Positions 15,820 to 23,725 of a stretch of DNA of 26,315 nucleotides are shown in pieces. This DNA is from JAWVZH01 sp033722295. GTDB lineage: Bacteria > Bacteroidota > Bacteroidia > Chitinophagales > Saprospiraceae. Position 1 is the first letter of the stretch. The number at the start of each line of letters is the position of its first letter. Under the pieces are notes generated by a model that did no database searches, was not told the origin of the DNA, and worked only from the letters and a program-made list of their open reading frames with translations. The stretch lies in NCBI GenBank assembly GCA_033722295.1, contig JAWVZH010000025.1:1-26315 (forward strand), written 5' to 3'. Position numbers and translations under genes: made by a program.

Positions 15820-16773
15820 ATGGGTAATCGAGCAATACCTCTGGTGGATCTGAGTCTGTATCGCGACGGAAATGATGATTCTAAAGAGGAATTTGTAGAA
15901 AAACTTGGCGAGGCTTTTCATACTTATGGATTTGTTGGTGTCATCAACCATGGCATACCAAAGTCTCTGGTGGAAAAATTCTATGCTGAAGCCGAAGCGT
16001 TCTTCTCGCTTCCCGCCGAGGTCAAAAAGAAGTACGAACTGGAGGGCCTTTCGGGTCAGAGAGGATATACATCTTTCGGAAAGGAGCATGCAAAGCATTC
16101 AAATGTTGCGGACCTTAAGGAATTCTATCAGATCGGTCAGGAACTCTCTGGCCACCATGAGATGCACGAAGAGTATCCCGACAACGTCCATGTCGGGGAT
16201 CGCCCTGAATTTGTTTCGACCGGTCTGGAATTATACAGGGCCTTCGAGTCCTCAGGAGGATGGCTTCTGAGAGCAATCGCTGACCACCTGGAACTGGATA
16301 CAGGATATTTTGATCAATGGATCGAAGATGGTAACAGTATCCTGCGTGCGATACATTATCCACCCATCATCCAGGAGCCTGACTCCGCCATTCGAGCTGA
16401 ACAACACGAGGACATCAACCTGATCACTTTGCTTGTCGGGGCCTCCGCAGGCGGGCTCCAGATCTTGAATAAAGATGATGAATGGCAAGATGTCATCCCT
16501 GAAAATGACGAGATCGTCGTCAATGTGGGTGACATGCTGCAAAGACTGACCAACGATTACCTTAAATCCACTACTCACCGGGTGGTGAATCCGCCAAAGG
16601 AAATGTGGCACATTCCCAGATTGTCCATACCATTCTTCCTGCATCCGAGAAGTGAAATGGACCTGTCGTGTCTCGAAAATTGCGTATCAAAGGATAACCC
16701 ATGTAAATATGAACCTATCACAGCGGGTGAATATCTCGATGAACGATTAAGAGAGATAGGATTAAAGAAATAG
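15820..16773 (+). CDS. 2-oxoglutarate/Fe(II)-dependent oxygenase, isopenicillin-N-synthase family
   Basis: The 317-aa product has the IPNS-family N-terminal cap (IPLVDLSLY..., then GFVGVINHGIP and AEAFFSLP) and the double-stranded beta-helix core. Iron ligands are His196 and Asp198 (EQHEDINLITLL) and His253 (STTHRVVNPP); Arg267-Leu-Ser269 (RLSIPFFLHP) is the RxS motif that binds the 2-oxoglutarate carboxylate. The enzyme should hydroxylate, desaturate or cyclise a small molecule, but the substrate cannot be told from sequence. No biosynthetic cluster surrounds it. Similar stand-alone genes are widespread in bacteria. It has its own candidate promoter and lies 83 bp after the GldB-like gene. 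Confidence 0.9.
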   Translation: MGNRAIPLVDLSLYRDGNDDSKEEFVEKLGEAFHTYGFVGVINHGIPKSLVEKFYAEAEAFFSLPAEVKKKYELEGLSGQRGYTSFGKEHAKHSNVADLKEFYQIGQELSGHHEMHEEYPDNVHVGDRPEFVSTGLELYRAFESSGGWLLRAIADHLELDTGYFDQWIEDGNSILRAIHYPPIIQEPDSAIRAEQHEDINLITLLVGASAGGLQILNKDDEWQDVIPENDEIVVNVGDMLQRLTNDYLKSTTHRVVNPPKEMWHIPRLSIPFFLHPRSEMDLSCLENCVSKDNPCKYEPITAGEYLDERLREIGLKK

Positions 16774-16862
16774 ATATGACGGGTTACAAAGCTTCGCTTA
16801 TGAACTTTTAAGCATGACAGCGTTTTTGTTTGTAACTTTACGTTTCTAAATAGACTAAACTC

Positions 16863-17078
16863 ATGTTTTTAGCATTTCTTCCAGGCGGCTACGAATTCAT
16901 ACTCATCTTCCTTGCAGTGTTATTACTGTTTGGAGGTCGCAAGATCCCCGAATTAATGCGAGGGATCGGCAAGGGTATCAGGGAATTCAACAGCGCCAAA
17001 GCTTCCATAGAGACGGAGATCAAAGAGGGTATGAAAGAGGAGCCCAAGAAGATCAAAGAGGACGCAGACAAGTCCTGA
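16863..17078 (+). CDS. tatA: Sec-independent protein translocase subunit TatA/E
   Basis: The 71-aa product is of normal TatA size. It has one N-terminal membrane helix (about residues 9-22), the FGG hinge (LLLFGGRKIPELMRGIGKGIREF), an amphipathic helix along the membrane, and a charged Lys/Glu tail. TatA oligomers form the conduit of the twin-arginine translocation system, which exports folded proteins. tatC is not nearby. An upstream TACGTTTC at 16839-16846 is a poor -7 candidate. Confidence 0.93.
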   Translation: MFLAFLPGGYEFILIFLAVLLLFGGRKIPELMRGIGKGIREFNSAKASIETEIKEGMKEEPKKIKEDADKS

Positions 17079-17168
17079 GTCCCATCTCCCTTTCTAGAAC
17101 AAGTCGGCTCTATTCATAATATCTTCGGTAACGAGCAGCGAATTGTTACCCTAGAGGCTTATACTTAC

Positions 17169-17972
17169 ATGAGTAATGTGATACCTATGCGATTATCGAT
17201 CGCTTTTTTCCTTTTTTATTTCCTGATGGCATCTTGTCAAAAGGAAGAGAATTGCAATATGCCAGGTGCATTGAACCCCGGAGAGAATGCTGACTGCGTG
17301 TTCGCTGATACGGTTCAGCATGCGCTGTTCTTCAAGTTCACCGGCACATGGTGTCCGCCGTGTGGTAGTGAAGGCGCTATCACCATGAGAGAGGCGTTGA
17401 ACGCACATCCTCAAGCAATAGGCATCGAAGTGCATTATAATGACGAGATGAAGTCCGCTGTAGGTTATAAGTTCATTTCTCATTTTGGCATCCAGGAGTT
17501 TCCTTCATTCAGGGTCAATAATGATGAGGTTTCTAGTCTTGAAGAAGCCTTTGAAAGGGAAAGTACTATCGGTATTTACCATGCCCACAGTGTTTCTGAG
17601 GAGGTCATGAAGGTATCGGGGAGTGTTAGAGCCCTGGTTGACCTGTCTGGCCCTGAATACCACATCTCGGTGTACCTGATGGAAGATGGCTATGTGGCAC
17701 CTCAATATGCAACTGATCATTCTGCCTATCCAGAGTGGACATTCAGAAATCAACACTATCCGGAATATATTCACAAGAGGATCCTGAGAGGGGAGGCTGC
17801 CGATCATATTTTTGGACGCTCGCTTCACTCAGGTGCATGGTTGAAAGGCGAGGTCGTAAAGTTTGAATCCGAAATAGACATTCCCCCGGGTGTCAGGGGA
17901 GAGCTTTATCCTGTGGTGGTGATCTGGGAGAAAGAGAACAGGCGATACCGCTTTCTGAACGCCAGCAACTAG
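17169..17972 (+). CDS. Omp28-related lipoprotein with thioredoxin-like CPPC site
   Basis: The 267-aa product is a lipoprotein with signal end FLMASC (Cys23 from the first Met). A second Met at residue 7 (17187) could be the true start and gives a more usual signal length. A short Cys-containing linker follows, then a thioredoxin-like segment, FFKFTGTWCPPCG (Cys62/Cys65), with IQEFPSFRVNN as the cis-Pro-like region. The C-terminal half (about 130-267) is a beta-sandwich with ISVYLMEDGYVAPQ and HIFGRSLHSGAWLKG, as in Omp28-type proteins. The active site suggests periplasmic or surface disulfide chemistry, but Omp28-family function is not established. A weak GGTAAC/GTTACC inverted repeat lies at 17127-17150 in the leader. 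Confidence 0.8.
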   Translation: MSNVIPMRLSIAFFLFYFLMASCQKEENCNMPGALNPGENADCVFADTVQHALFFKFTGTWCPPCGSEGAITMREALNAHPQAIGIEVHYNDEMKSAVGYKFISHFGIQEFPSFRVNNDEVSSLEEAFERESTIGIYHAHSVSEEVMKVSGSVRALVDLSGPEYHISVYLMEDGYVAPQYATDHSAYPEWTFRNQHYPEYIHKRILRGEAADHIFGRSLHSGAWLKGEVVKFESEIDIPPGVRGELYPVVVIWEKENRRYRFLNASN

Positions 17973-18059
17973 AGATTTTGGATCGTTTGCGCATGATACA
18001 TTCTGGGATTGCTGATCCTAATTCTGTATTTTGATGTTTTTGAGATTAATAAATCAACC

Positions 18060-18413
18060 ATGAAGTACAGTTTACCATTAATATTTTTCCTTCTTGTTTC
18101 GTGTTATCTTGAGACAAACAAGCCCCTGATAATCGGCGAATGGGAGATGGTCGAATGGCGCATTGTCAGCACAGGCCAGGAAGTCAAGGGCCGCCAGATG
18201 GATTTCGATTTTAATGCGGACGATACATATAAAGTGGATTACGGATCGCAGACCGAGACCGGCGAATGGCGCGTCGCCGGAAATAATCTCTTCACCACGG
18301 AAGAAGGGATGGCTGAAAAAATGGTCAAGATCCTGAAGATCAATGAAGACACTCTGAAGTTCGAGATGAACAGATCGGGTCGATTGGAGCATGTTACGCT
18401 GGTGAAGGAATAA
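18060..18413 (+). CDS. Lipocalin-like small lipoprotein
   Basis: Starting at MKYSLPLIFFLLVSC (acylated Cys15), the product has 117 residues. An upstream Met would put a hydrophobic, unnatural extension before the signal, so it was rejected. The mature part fits small Bacteroidota lipocalin-like proteins: a LIIGEWEMVEW opening (the GxW of the first strand), F-x-ADDTYKVDYG, TGEWRVAGNNLFTT and LKFEMN strands. These proteins are thought to bind small ligands or stabilise the envelope; no specific role is known. It lies between the Omp28-like gene and uvrB, all on the same strand, with gaps of 87 and 60 bp. Confidence 0.75.
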   Translation: MKYSLPLIFFLLVSCYLETNKPLIIGEWEMVEWRIVSTGQEVKGRQMDFDFNADDTYKVDYGSQTETGEWRVAGNNLFTTEEGMAEKMVKILKINEDTLKFEMNRSGRLEHVTLVKE

Positions 18414-18473
18414 TTCTGTGAGTCCCATGCCTTTCCTGAAATCTTATCCGGTTTTGATGCGTTAAATCCCAGT

Positions 18474-20501
18474 ATGCCGTTTAACATCACTTCGAAATTC
18501 GAACCCACCGGAGATCAACCCCAGGCGATCAAGCAACTGGTGGATGGTATCCGTTCGGAAGAAGAAGCCCAGGTCCTCCTCGGTGTGACCGGGTCGGGTA
18601 AAACCTTTACCATGGCAAATGTCATCTCCGAGCTCAATCGGCCTACGTTGATACTGACTCACAACAAGACCCTGACAGCACAGCTCTATGGGGAGTTCAA
18701 AGAATTCTTTCCTGACAATGCTGTCGAGTACTTTGTCTCGTATTACGACTACTATCAGCCTGAGGCCTATATGTCGGTTTCGGATACTTATATCGAAAAG
18801 GACCTCTCAATCAATGAGGAAGTCGACAAATTGCGATTGAGAGCAACATCATCATTGCTTTCGGGCAGGCGGGATGTGATCATTGTGGCATCCGTATCTT
18901 GTATCTACGGTATGGGTAATCCAGAGGATTTCAAGCATGGCATCATCCGGATAAAACAGGGAGATACAATTTCCAGGAATGCTTTTCTGTATAAATTGGT
19001 AGAAAGCCTGTACAGTCGAACTGAAACCGACTTCAAGAGAGGGACCTTTCGAGTGCGTGGAGATACTGTAGACATCAACCTGCCGTATGTGGATTTTGGT
19101 TACCGGATCATTTTCTTCGGTGACGAGATCGAAGAGATCGAACGAATAGAGAATGAAACGGGTAAGCGCATAGAATCCATTGAGCATGCGGCGATCTTTC
19201 CTGCCAATCTTTATATCGCACCGAAGGACAGACTCAAGGAGATCATTATCGAGATCGAGGATGAGCTCTACGAACAGGAGAAATATTTTGAGTCCGAAGG
19301 TCGATACCTCGAAGCCAAGCGGATAAAGGAAAGAACCAATTTTGACCTGGAGATGATCAGGGAACTGGGCTATTGTAACGGTATTGAGAATTACTCGCGT
19401 TTTTTTGACGGCCGAAAGCAAGGTACACGACCCTTCTGCCTTCTCGATTACTTTCCCGATGACTATCTCATGATCATCGATGAGAGCCATGTCACCGTCC
19501 CCCAGGTCAGGGGTATGTGGGGTGGTGATAGAGCGCGGAAGCTCAACCTTGTGAATTACGGTTTTCGTCTGCCTTCGGCTATGGACAACAGACCTTTGAA
19601 CTTCGCAGAATTCGAATCCCTGATCAACCAGGTGATCTATACCAGTGCGACGCCGGGGGACTATGAACTGGAACAAACTGGAGGGGTGATTGTCGAACAG
19701 GTGATCCGTCCAACTGGTCTGCTGGACCCACCTATTGACGTTCGTCCCAGTATCAATCAGATCGATGACCTGTTGGATGAGATACAGAAACGCAAGAACA
19801 GGGAAGAACGCATTCTGGTGACAACCCTGACCAAAAGGATGGCTGAGGAACTGGCTAAATACCTGGCCAAAGTAGACATCAATTGCCGTTATATCCATTC
19901 CGAAGTGGACACCTTGGAAAGGGTCGAGATCCTCCGGGACCTCAGATTGGGTGATTTTGATGTATTGGTTGGTGTCAACCTGCTGAGGGAAGGCCTTGAC
20001 CTTCCTGAAGTTTCCCTGGTAGCGATCCTGGATGCCGACAAGGAAGGATTTCTGAGAAATACGCGTTCGCTTACACAAACAGCCGGGCGAGCAGCTAGAA
20101 ATGTCAATGGACTGGTCATTTTCTACGCCGACAAGGTCACCGAATCCATGCAGGAGACCATCGACGAAACCAATCGCCGTCGGTCAATACAGATGGCTTA
20201 CAATGAAGAACACGACATCACACCTCAGACTGTGAAGAGATCGAGGGAGGAGATCTTCAATAAAAAATCCATCCTGGATATACGAGGTCCGAAGCAAAAG
20301 AAGGCGTATGTGGAACCCGAAATGGCGACCAGTGCGGCCGATCCCTTGATACAGTATATGGATCGCGACCAGATGGAGAAACTGATCGAAGAAACCGAGC
20401 GTAAAATGCGCGCTGCGGCCAAGGAACTCGACTTTATCACTGCTGCTCAATACAGGGATGAGATGAATGCCCTGAAGAAGAAGATGAAGGCTAAGGTCTG
20501 A
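18474..20501 (+). CDS. uvrB: Excinuclease ABC subunit B
   Basis: The 675-aa product is full-length UvrB. Landmarks: FEPTGDQPQAI, Walker A GVTGSGKT (37-44), the beta-hairpin with YYDYYQPEAY that clamps DNA at damage, DESHVTVPQVRGMWGGD (Walker B region), TSATPGDYE, RPTGLLDPPI, the helicase segment LVGVNLLREGLDLPEVSLVAILDADKEGF (shown here as continuous domain text in part only), QTAGRAARN, and a C-terminal UVR motif (TAAQYRDEMNALKK) that contacts UvrC. It loads at lesions in nucleotide excision repair together with UvrA and UvrC, neither of which is in the window. Its 3' end is followed by a long non-coding block of heptad repeats. Confidence 0.98.
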   Translation: MPFNITSKFEPTGDQPQAIKQLVDGIRSEEEAQVLLGVTGSGKTFTMANVISELNRPTLILTHNKTLTAQLYGEFKEFFPDNAVEYFVSYYDYYQPEAYMSVSDTYIEKDLSINEEVDKLRLRATSSLLSGRRDVIIVASVSCIYGMGNPEDFKHGIIRIKQGDTISRNAFLYKLVESLYSRTETDFKRGTFRVRGDTVDINLPYVDFGYRIIFFGDEIEEIERIENETGKRIESIEHAAIFPANLYIAPKDRLKEIIIEIEDELYEQEKYFESEGRYLEAKRIKERTNFDLEMIRELGYCNGIENYSRFFDGRKQGTRPFCLLDYFPDDYLMIIDESHVTVPQVRGMWGGDRARKLNLVNYGFRLPSAMDNRPLNFAEFESLINQVIYTSATPGDYELEQTGGVIVEQVIRPTGLLDPPIDVRPSINQIDDLLDEIQKRKNREERILVTTLTKRMAEELAKYLAKVDINCRYIHSEVDTLERVEILRDLRLGDFDVLVGVNLLREGLDLPEVSLVAILDADKEGFLRNTRSLTQTAGRAARNVNGLVIFYADKVTESMQETIDETNRRRSIQMAYNEEHDITPQTVKRSREEIFNKKSILDIRGPKQKKAYVEPEMATSAADPLIQYMDRDQMEKLIEETERKMRAAAKELDFITAAQYRDEMNALKKKMKAKV

Positions 20502-20510
20502 TCAGTTTTC

Positions 20511-20791
20511 AAGTGACGAGTGACAAGTGACAGGAGGCAGATGGCAGGTAGTCTGGTATTCGGCCGCTCCGGTGATCAGGAAGTCGGCCATTAGGGCAAG
20601 TGGTGATATTTCCTAAGACCAAATACCTGTTAACTGATGTTTACCCATTAGTCTATGCGAACTTCAGGATGCCAGAAGCCAGTAGCTAAGAGCCAGCAGC
20701 TAACTGAGTCGTCCCTTCGGGAGTCTAAGGCGTTGGCTATTAGAGTATCGGCGCACTCTGTACTTGGTATTAGGAATGAGGTAATTGGCTG
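20511..20791. repeat. Heptad-periodic intergenic repeats downstream of uvrB
   Basis: Three stretches of the 424-bp uvrB-frr gap have a 7-bp period, each with a different word. At 20511 AAGTGAC recurs three times, with one G variant, then changes to AGGAGGC (20532) and AGATGGC (20539). At 20671-20705 the words are of the form GCCAGAA, GCCAGTA and GCTAAGA. At 20764-20791 GG recurs every 7 bp (TTGGTAT ... TTGGCTG). Between them a TCCCTTCGGGA hairpin lies at about 20712-20722. There is no gene; the open frames here are low-complexity artefacts. Confidence 0.75.
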
Positions 20792-20883
20792 ATCCGGTTT
20801 TCGGCCGTTGGGAGCAGAATAGCCGCGATTGTCAATAGTTGGTCACAGTTTTAATTCGAAAATTTAATAGAAAAGCTAACCTT

Positions 20884-20925
20884 ACACGCTACACGCTACA
20901 CGCTACACGCTACACGCTACACGCT
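20884..20925. repeat. Six perfect tandem copies of ACACGCT abutting the frr stop codon
   Basis: ACACGCT is repeated six times without change from 20884 to 20925, and the frr stop codon occupies 20926-20928. On the transcribed strand the unit is AGCGTGT directly after the stop. It has no spacers and is therefore not CRISPR. Copy number should be prone to slippage. Confidence 0.95.
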
Positions 20926-21492
20926 CTAAACAGTCATAATATCCTGTTCTTTGGATTCCAGCAGATTTTCGATCTCTTTGGAATATTTTTCTACCATATC
21001 CTGGACCTGTTTTTCTTTCCTCTTGCCTGCATCTTCGGGGTAGCCCTCTTTAACTTCTTTCTTGATAAAGTCCATCAGTTTGTGTCGGATATTCCGAATG
21101 CTGACACGAGATTCTTCCGCGTGGCCTTTTGCATATTTTACCAGTTCCTTCCTCCTTTCTTCGGTAAGGGCCGGCATAGTGATGCGAACGAATTCACCAT
21201 CGTTTTGAGGAGTGACACCGAGATTAGCCTCGAAAATGGCTCTTTCTATGGCTTCTAGCGCCGTCTTGTCCCACGGCTGAATGGCCAGGGTCTTGGAATC
21301 TACTGCGTTCACGTTGGCGACCTGGTTGATCGGCATCTGAGTGCCGTAGTGCTCTACCATCAGGCCATTGACCATGGAAGGTGACGCTTTACCCGCCCTG
21401 ATCTTGGCAAGCTCCTTCCTGAGGTGTTCTATGCTGTCCTCCATGCTTTGTTTTCCTTTCTGAAGGAATTGTTCAATAGTCATATCACTCAT
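20926..21492 (-). CDS. frr: Ribosome recycling factor
   Basis: The 188-aa product is RRF: a long three-helix bundle beginning MEDSIEHLRKELAKIRAGKASPSM (in part), with the conserved VEHYGTQMPINQVANV, LAIQPWD, IERAIFEANLGVTP, IRITMP-like VRITMPALTEERRKELVK and the final IRHKLMDFIKKEV helix. With EF-G it splits post-termination ribosomes so that subunits can be reused. The start MSDMTIEQFLQKG is taken; an internal Met four residues on is also possible. It is the last gene of a minus-strand cluster after serS and the metallopeptidase. No hairpin terminator is visible; instead the stop is followed at once by the ACACGCT array. Confidence 0.97.
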   Translation of the reverse strand: MSDMTIEQFLQKGKQSMEDSIEHLRKELAKIRAGKASPSMVNGLMVEHYGTQMPINQVANVNAVDSKTLAIQPWDKTALEAIERAIFEANLGVTPQNDGEFVRITMPALTEERRKELVKYAKGHAEESRVSIRNIRHKLMDFIKKEVKEGYPEDAGKRKEKQVQDMVEKYSKEIENLLESKEQDIMTV

Positions 21493-21519
21493 AATCGTTT
21501 CGGATTAAAGGTTAAACCA

Positions 21520-22206
21520 TTATTCACCGGCGGAATACCGCAATATAAGATAAAGTAACATTACGAGCGATGATAGAGCGGCGGAAACATAGGTCATAGC
21601 AGCCCACCATAAGGCATCCTTCGCTCCTTTATGTTCCTGACCACTGGTGATCCCTGTATTGTCGAGCCATACCAGGGCTCGCTTACTGGCATCAAACTCT
21701 ACGGGTAGGGTGACAAAACTGAAAATGGTGGTCACCGCAAAAGCGGCGATCACGATGAGCATCAGTTGAGGGAAGGTTCCAAATAATAAGAATGCTGCCA
21801 GCAGAAGCCATTGCTGGGCCATACTTGCCACTTTCACGAGAGGCACCATCTTGGATCTGAATTGCAGCATGCTGTACGCTGTGTCGTGCTGAACGGCATG
21901 ACCACATTCGTGAGCAGCAACAGCTGCTGAAGCGATATTGCGCCCTCTATAAACCTGGGGACTCAGACTGACTGTCTTGGACATCGGATTATAGTGATCC
22001 GTAAGAAATCCCTGGCCTTCAACTATTTTGACATCATTGATGCCATAATGATCCAGCATTCTTTGTGCCACCTCGGCACCGGATAAACCGGCATCGATCG
22101 GCATCTGGCTGTACTTTCTGAATTTGTTTCTCAGCTTACTGCTGATGTACATGCCTGCTATGGAAAGTACTATCGCTATTACAAAGTATCCCATGTATCC
22201 TGTCAT
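21520..22206 (-). CDS. Zinc-dependent membrane metallopeptidase, YugP family
   Basis: The 228-aa product has an N-terminal membrane helix (MGYFVIAIVLSIAGMYI), a soluble catalytic part with the zinc motif HECGH (His99-His103), and two or three hydrophobic helices after it (about residues 125-165 and 205-222). Between them is LPVEFDASKRAL, whose Glu is a plausible third ligand. The family (DUF/Zn_peptidase_2, B. subtilis YugP) is predicted to be an integral-membrane metalloprotease with unknown substrates. It sits 27 bp from frr and 13 bp from serS, all on one strand, so co-transcription is likely. Confidence 0.9.
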   Translation of the reverse strand: MTGYMGYFVIAIVLSIAGMYISSKLRNKFRKYSQMPIDAGLSGAEVAQRMLDHYGINDVKIVEGQGFLTDHYNPMSKTVSLSPQVYRGRNIASAAVAAHECGHAVQHDTAYSMLQFRSKMVPLVKVASMAQQWLLLAAFLLFGTFPQLMLIVIAAFAVTTIFSFVTLPVEFDASKRALVWLDNTGITSGQEHKGAKDALWWAAMTYVSAALSSLVMLLYLILRYSAGE

Positions 22207-22219
22207 GATATCTTTTTTC

Positions 22220-23503
22220 TTATTTAATAATATTGAACCCAGTGTAAGGCTGCAACACTGCTGGTATCTTAATGCCTTCGGGCGTCTGATTGTTCTCGAG
22301 CAATGCGGCTACGATACGGGCCAACGCCAGGGCACTTCCATTCAGTGTGTGTGCCAGTTGGTTCTTGCCTTCGTCATTTTTGAACTTCAGGTTCATCCTG
22401 TTGGACTGGAAAGTCTCAAAATTAGAAACAGAACTCACTTCCAGCCATTTCTTTTGCGCGGCAGAATAAACCTCGAAGTCATAGGTCAATGCCGAAGTAA
22501 AACCAACATCACCACCACATAAACGCAAAATACGATAGGGCAGTTCCAGTTTTTTCAACAAGCCTTCAACATGAGCGAGCATGTCATCTAGCGTATCGTA
22601 GGATCTGTTCGGATGATCGATCTGAACGATCTCTACCTTATCAAATTGATGCACACGATTCAATCCTTTGACATCGGCACCATAACTGCCCGCTTCTCGC
22701 CGGAAACAAGGCGTATGGCCAGTAAGCTTTACCGGAAAATCAGAGGTCTTCAATTTGACATCCCGAAAAATATTGGTGATCGGCACTTCCGCTGTAGGAA
22801 TTAGGTAAAAGTCCTCCTCAGTTATATGATACATCTGGCCTTCCTTGTCAGGCAGTTGTCCTGTTGCCCTTGCCGTATCCTCATTGACAATAAGGGGCGG
22901 GAGGATCTCCTCATAACCCGCAGCTATCGCCTGATCAAGAAAGAAGTTGATCAGGGCACGCTGGAGCTTGGCACCTTTATTTCGGTACAACGGGAATCCT
23001 GAGCCGGTGATCTTGGCGCCCAGTTTCAGATCGAAGAGATCGTATTTTTCGGCCAGTTCCCAGTGCGGATCATTGGCCTTATCATCGAGCTCTGGCAACC
23101 CTTCGGACCAGGACTTATAGACCTCATTATCCTCCTCTCCCTTGCCTTCTGGTACGGAAGGATGCAGAATGTTGGGGATCTGAAGAAGGAATTCTTCCAG
23201 TTCCTGTTTGACCTCTCTGTGTTGATCTTCCAGTTCTTTCATTTGGCCTTTCAACTGGCCGATCTCGTTTTTCAGCGCTTCGGCCTCTTCTTTTTTGCCC
23301 TGGGCAAAAAGTTGACCTATCTCTTTGGACTTTTTGTTACTGTGCGCATTCATCTGATCCAGCTCGGTCTGTACGCGTTTTCTTTCATCGTCCTTGTCTA
23401 TGACCTTATCGACGATGATCATCTGGTCGGCAGACCAGTTGCGTTTTTTTAGGGTCGTGATGACATCGTCCCTGTTTTGCCTTATTCTATTGATCTCCAG
23501 CAT
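22220..23503 (-). CDS. serS: Serine--tRNA ligase
   Basis: The 427-aa enzyme starts at MLEINRIRQNRDDV, the usual SerRS beginning; a longer frame adds 22 residues outside the family and was rejected. Residues ~30-105 form the antiparallel coiled-coil arm that binds the long variable arm of tRNA-Ser. The class II core follows with the TGSGFPLYRNKGAKL motif 1 region, FRREAGSYG (motif 2), LEVSSVSNFETFQSNRM, and NGSALALARIVAALLENNQ (motif 3). It charges tRNA-Ser and tRNA-Sec with serine. It leads the serS-metallopeptidase-frr cluster and is divergent from rho, with a 222-bp intergenic region. Confidence 0.98.
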   Translation of the reverse strand: MLEINRIRQNRDDVITTLKKRNWSADQMIIVDKVIDKDDERKRVQTELDQMNAHSNKKSKEIGQLFAQGKKEEAEALKNEIGQLKGQMKELEDQHREVKQELEEFLLQIPNILHPSVPEGKGEEDNEVYKSWSEGLPELDDKANDPHWELAEKYDLFDLKLGAKITGSGFPLYRNKGAKLQRALINFFLDQAIAAGYEEILPPLIVNEDTARATGQLPDKEGQMYHITEEDFYLIPTAEVPITNIFRDVKLKTSDFPVKLTGHTPCFRREAGSYGADVKGLNRVHQFDKVEIVQIDHPNRSYDTLDDMLAHVEGLLKKLELPYRILRLCGGDVGFTSALTYDFEVYSAAQKKWLEVSSVSNFETFQSNRMNLKFKNDEGKNQLAHTLNGSALALARIVAALLENNQTPEGIKIPAVLQPYTGFNIIK

Positions 23504-23608
23504 GAAAGAAGGATAGTTTTTTATAAAAATGAAGGACTCCTGCCGCTGCTTCGCAACCACAGAAGACATTTATGGTTAACAAAGATATCATAGATTGGAA
23601 AAAATACT

Positions 23609-23616
23609 TATTTTTG
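23609..23616 (+). promoter_or_regulatory. Candidate -7 box TATTTTTG upstream of rho
   Basis: TATTTTTG fits TAnnTTTG and lies 110 bp before the rho ATG, which would give a leader of roughly 100 nt. No TTTG at the expected -33 spacing was seen. Rho is often autoregulated through its leader, but nothing in the leader proves that here. Confidence 0.35.
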
Positions 23617-23725
23617 CAGTGGCCGACGTTTGATCGGTCCTACATTTCTTATCACTATTCTCTTCCCAGTCAGGATTTTCAAGATTGATGCTACGGATGA
23701 GTGATTAATCAGAAATAAAGAAACT

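Noticed and set aside
18852..20078. Long minus-strand open frame (408 codons) inside uvrB
   Set aside because: It is the antisense shadow of a full-length, well-conserved uvrB, and its translation shows no family features.
20884..20925. Possible CRISPR array
   Set aside because: The units are 7 bp with no spacers, and no cas genes are nearby.
20839..21258. Plus-strand open frame of 139 codons starting in the ACACGCT array
   Set aside because: Its N-terminus is the translated tandem repeat and the rest is antisense to frr.
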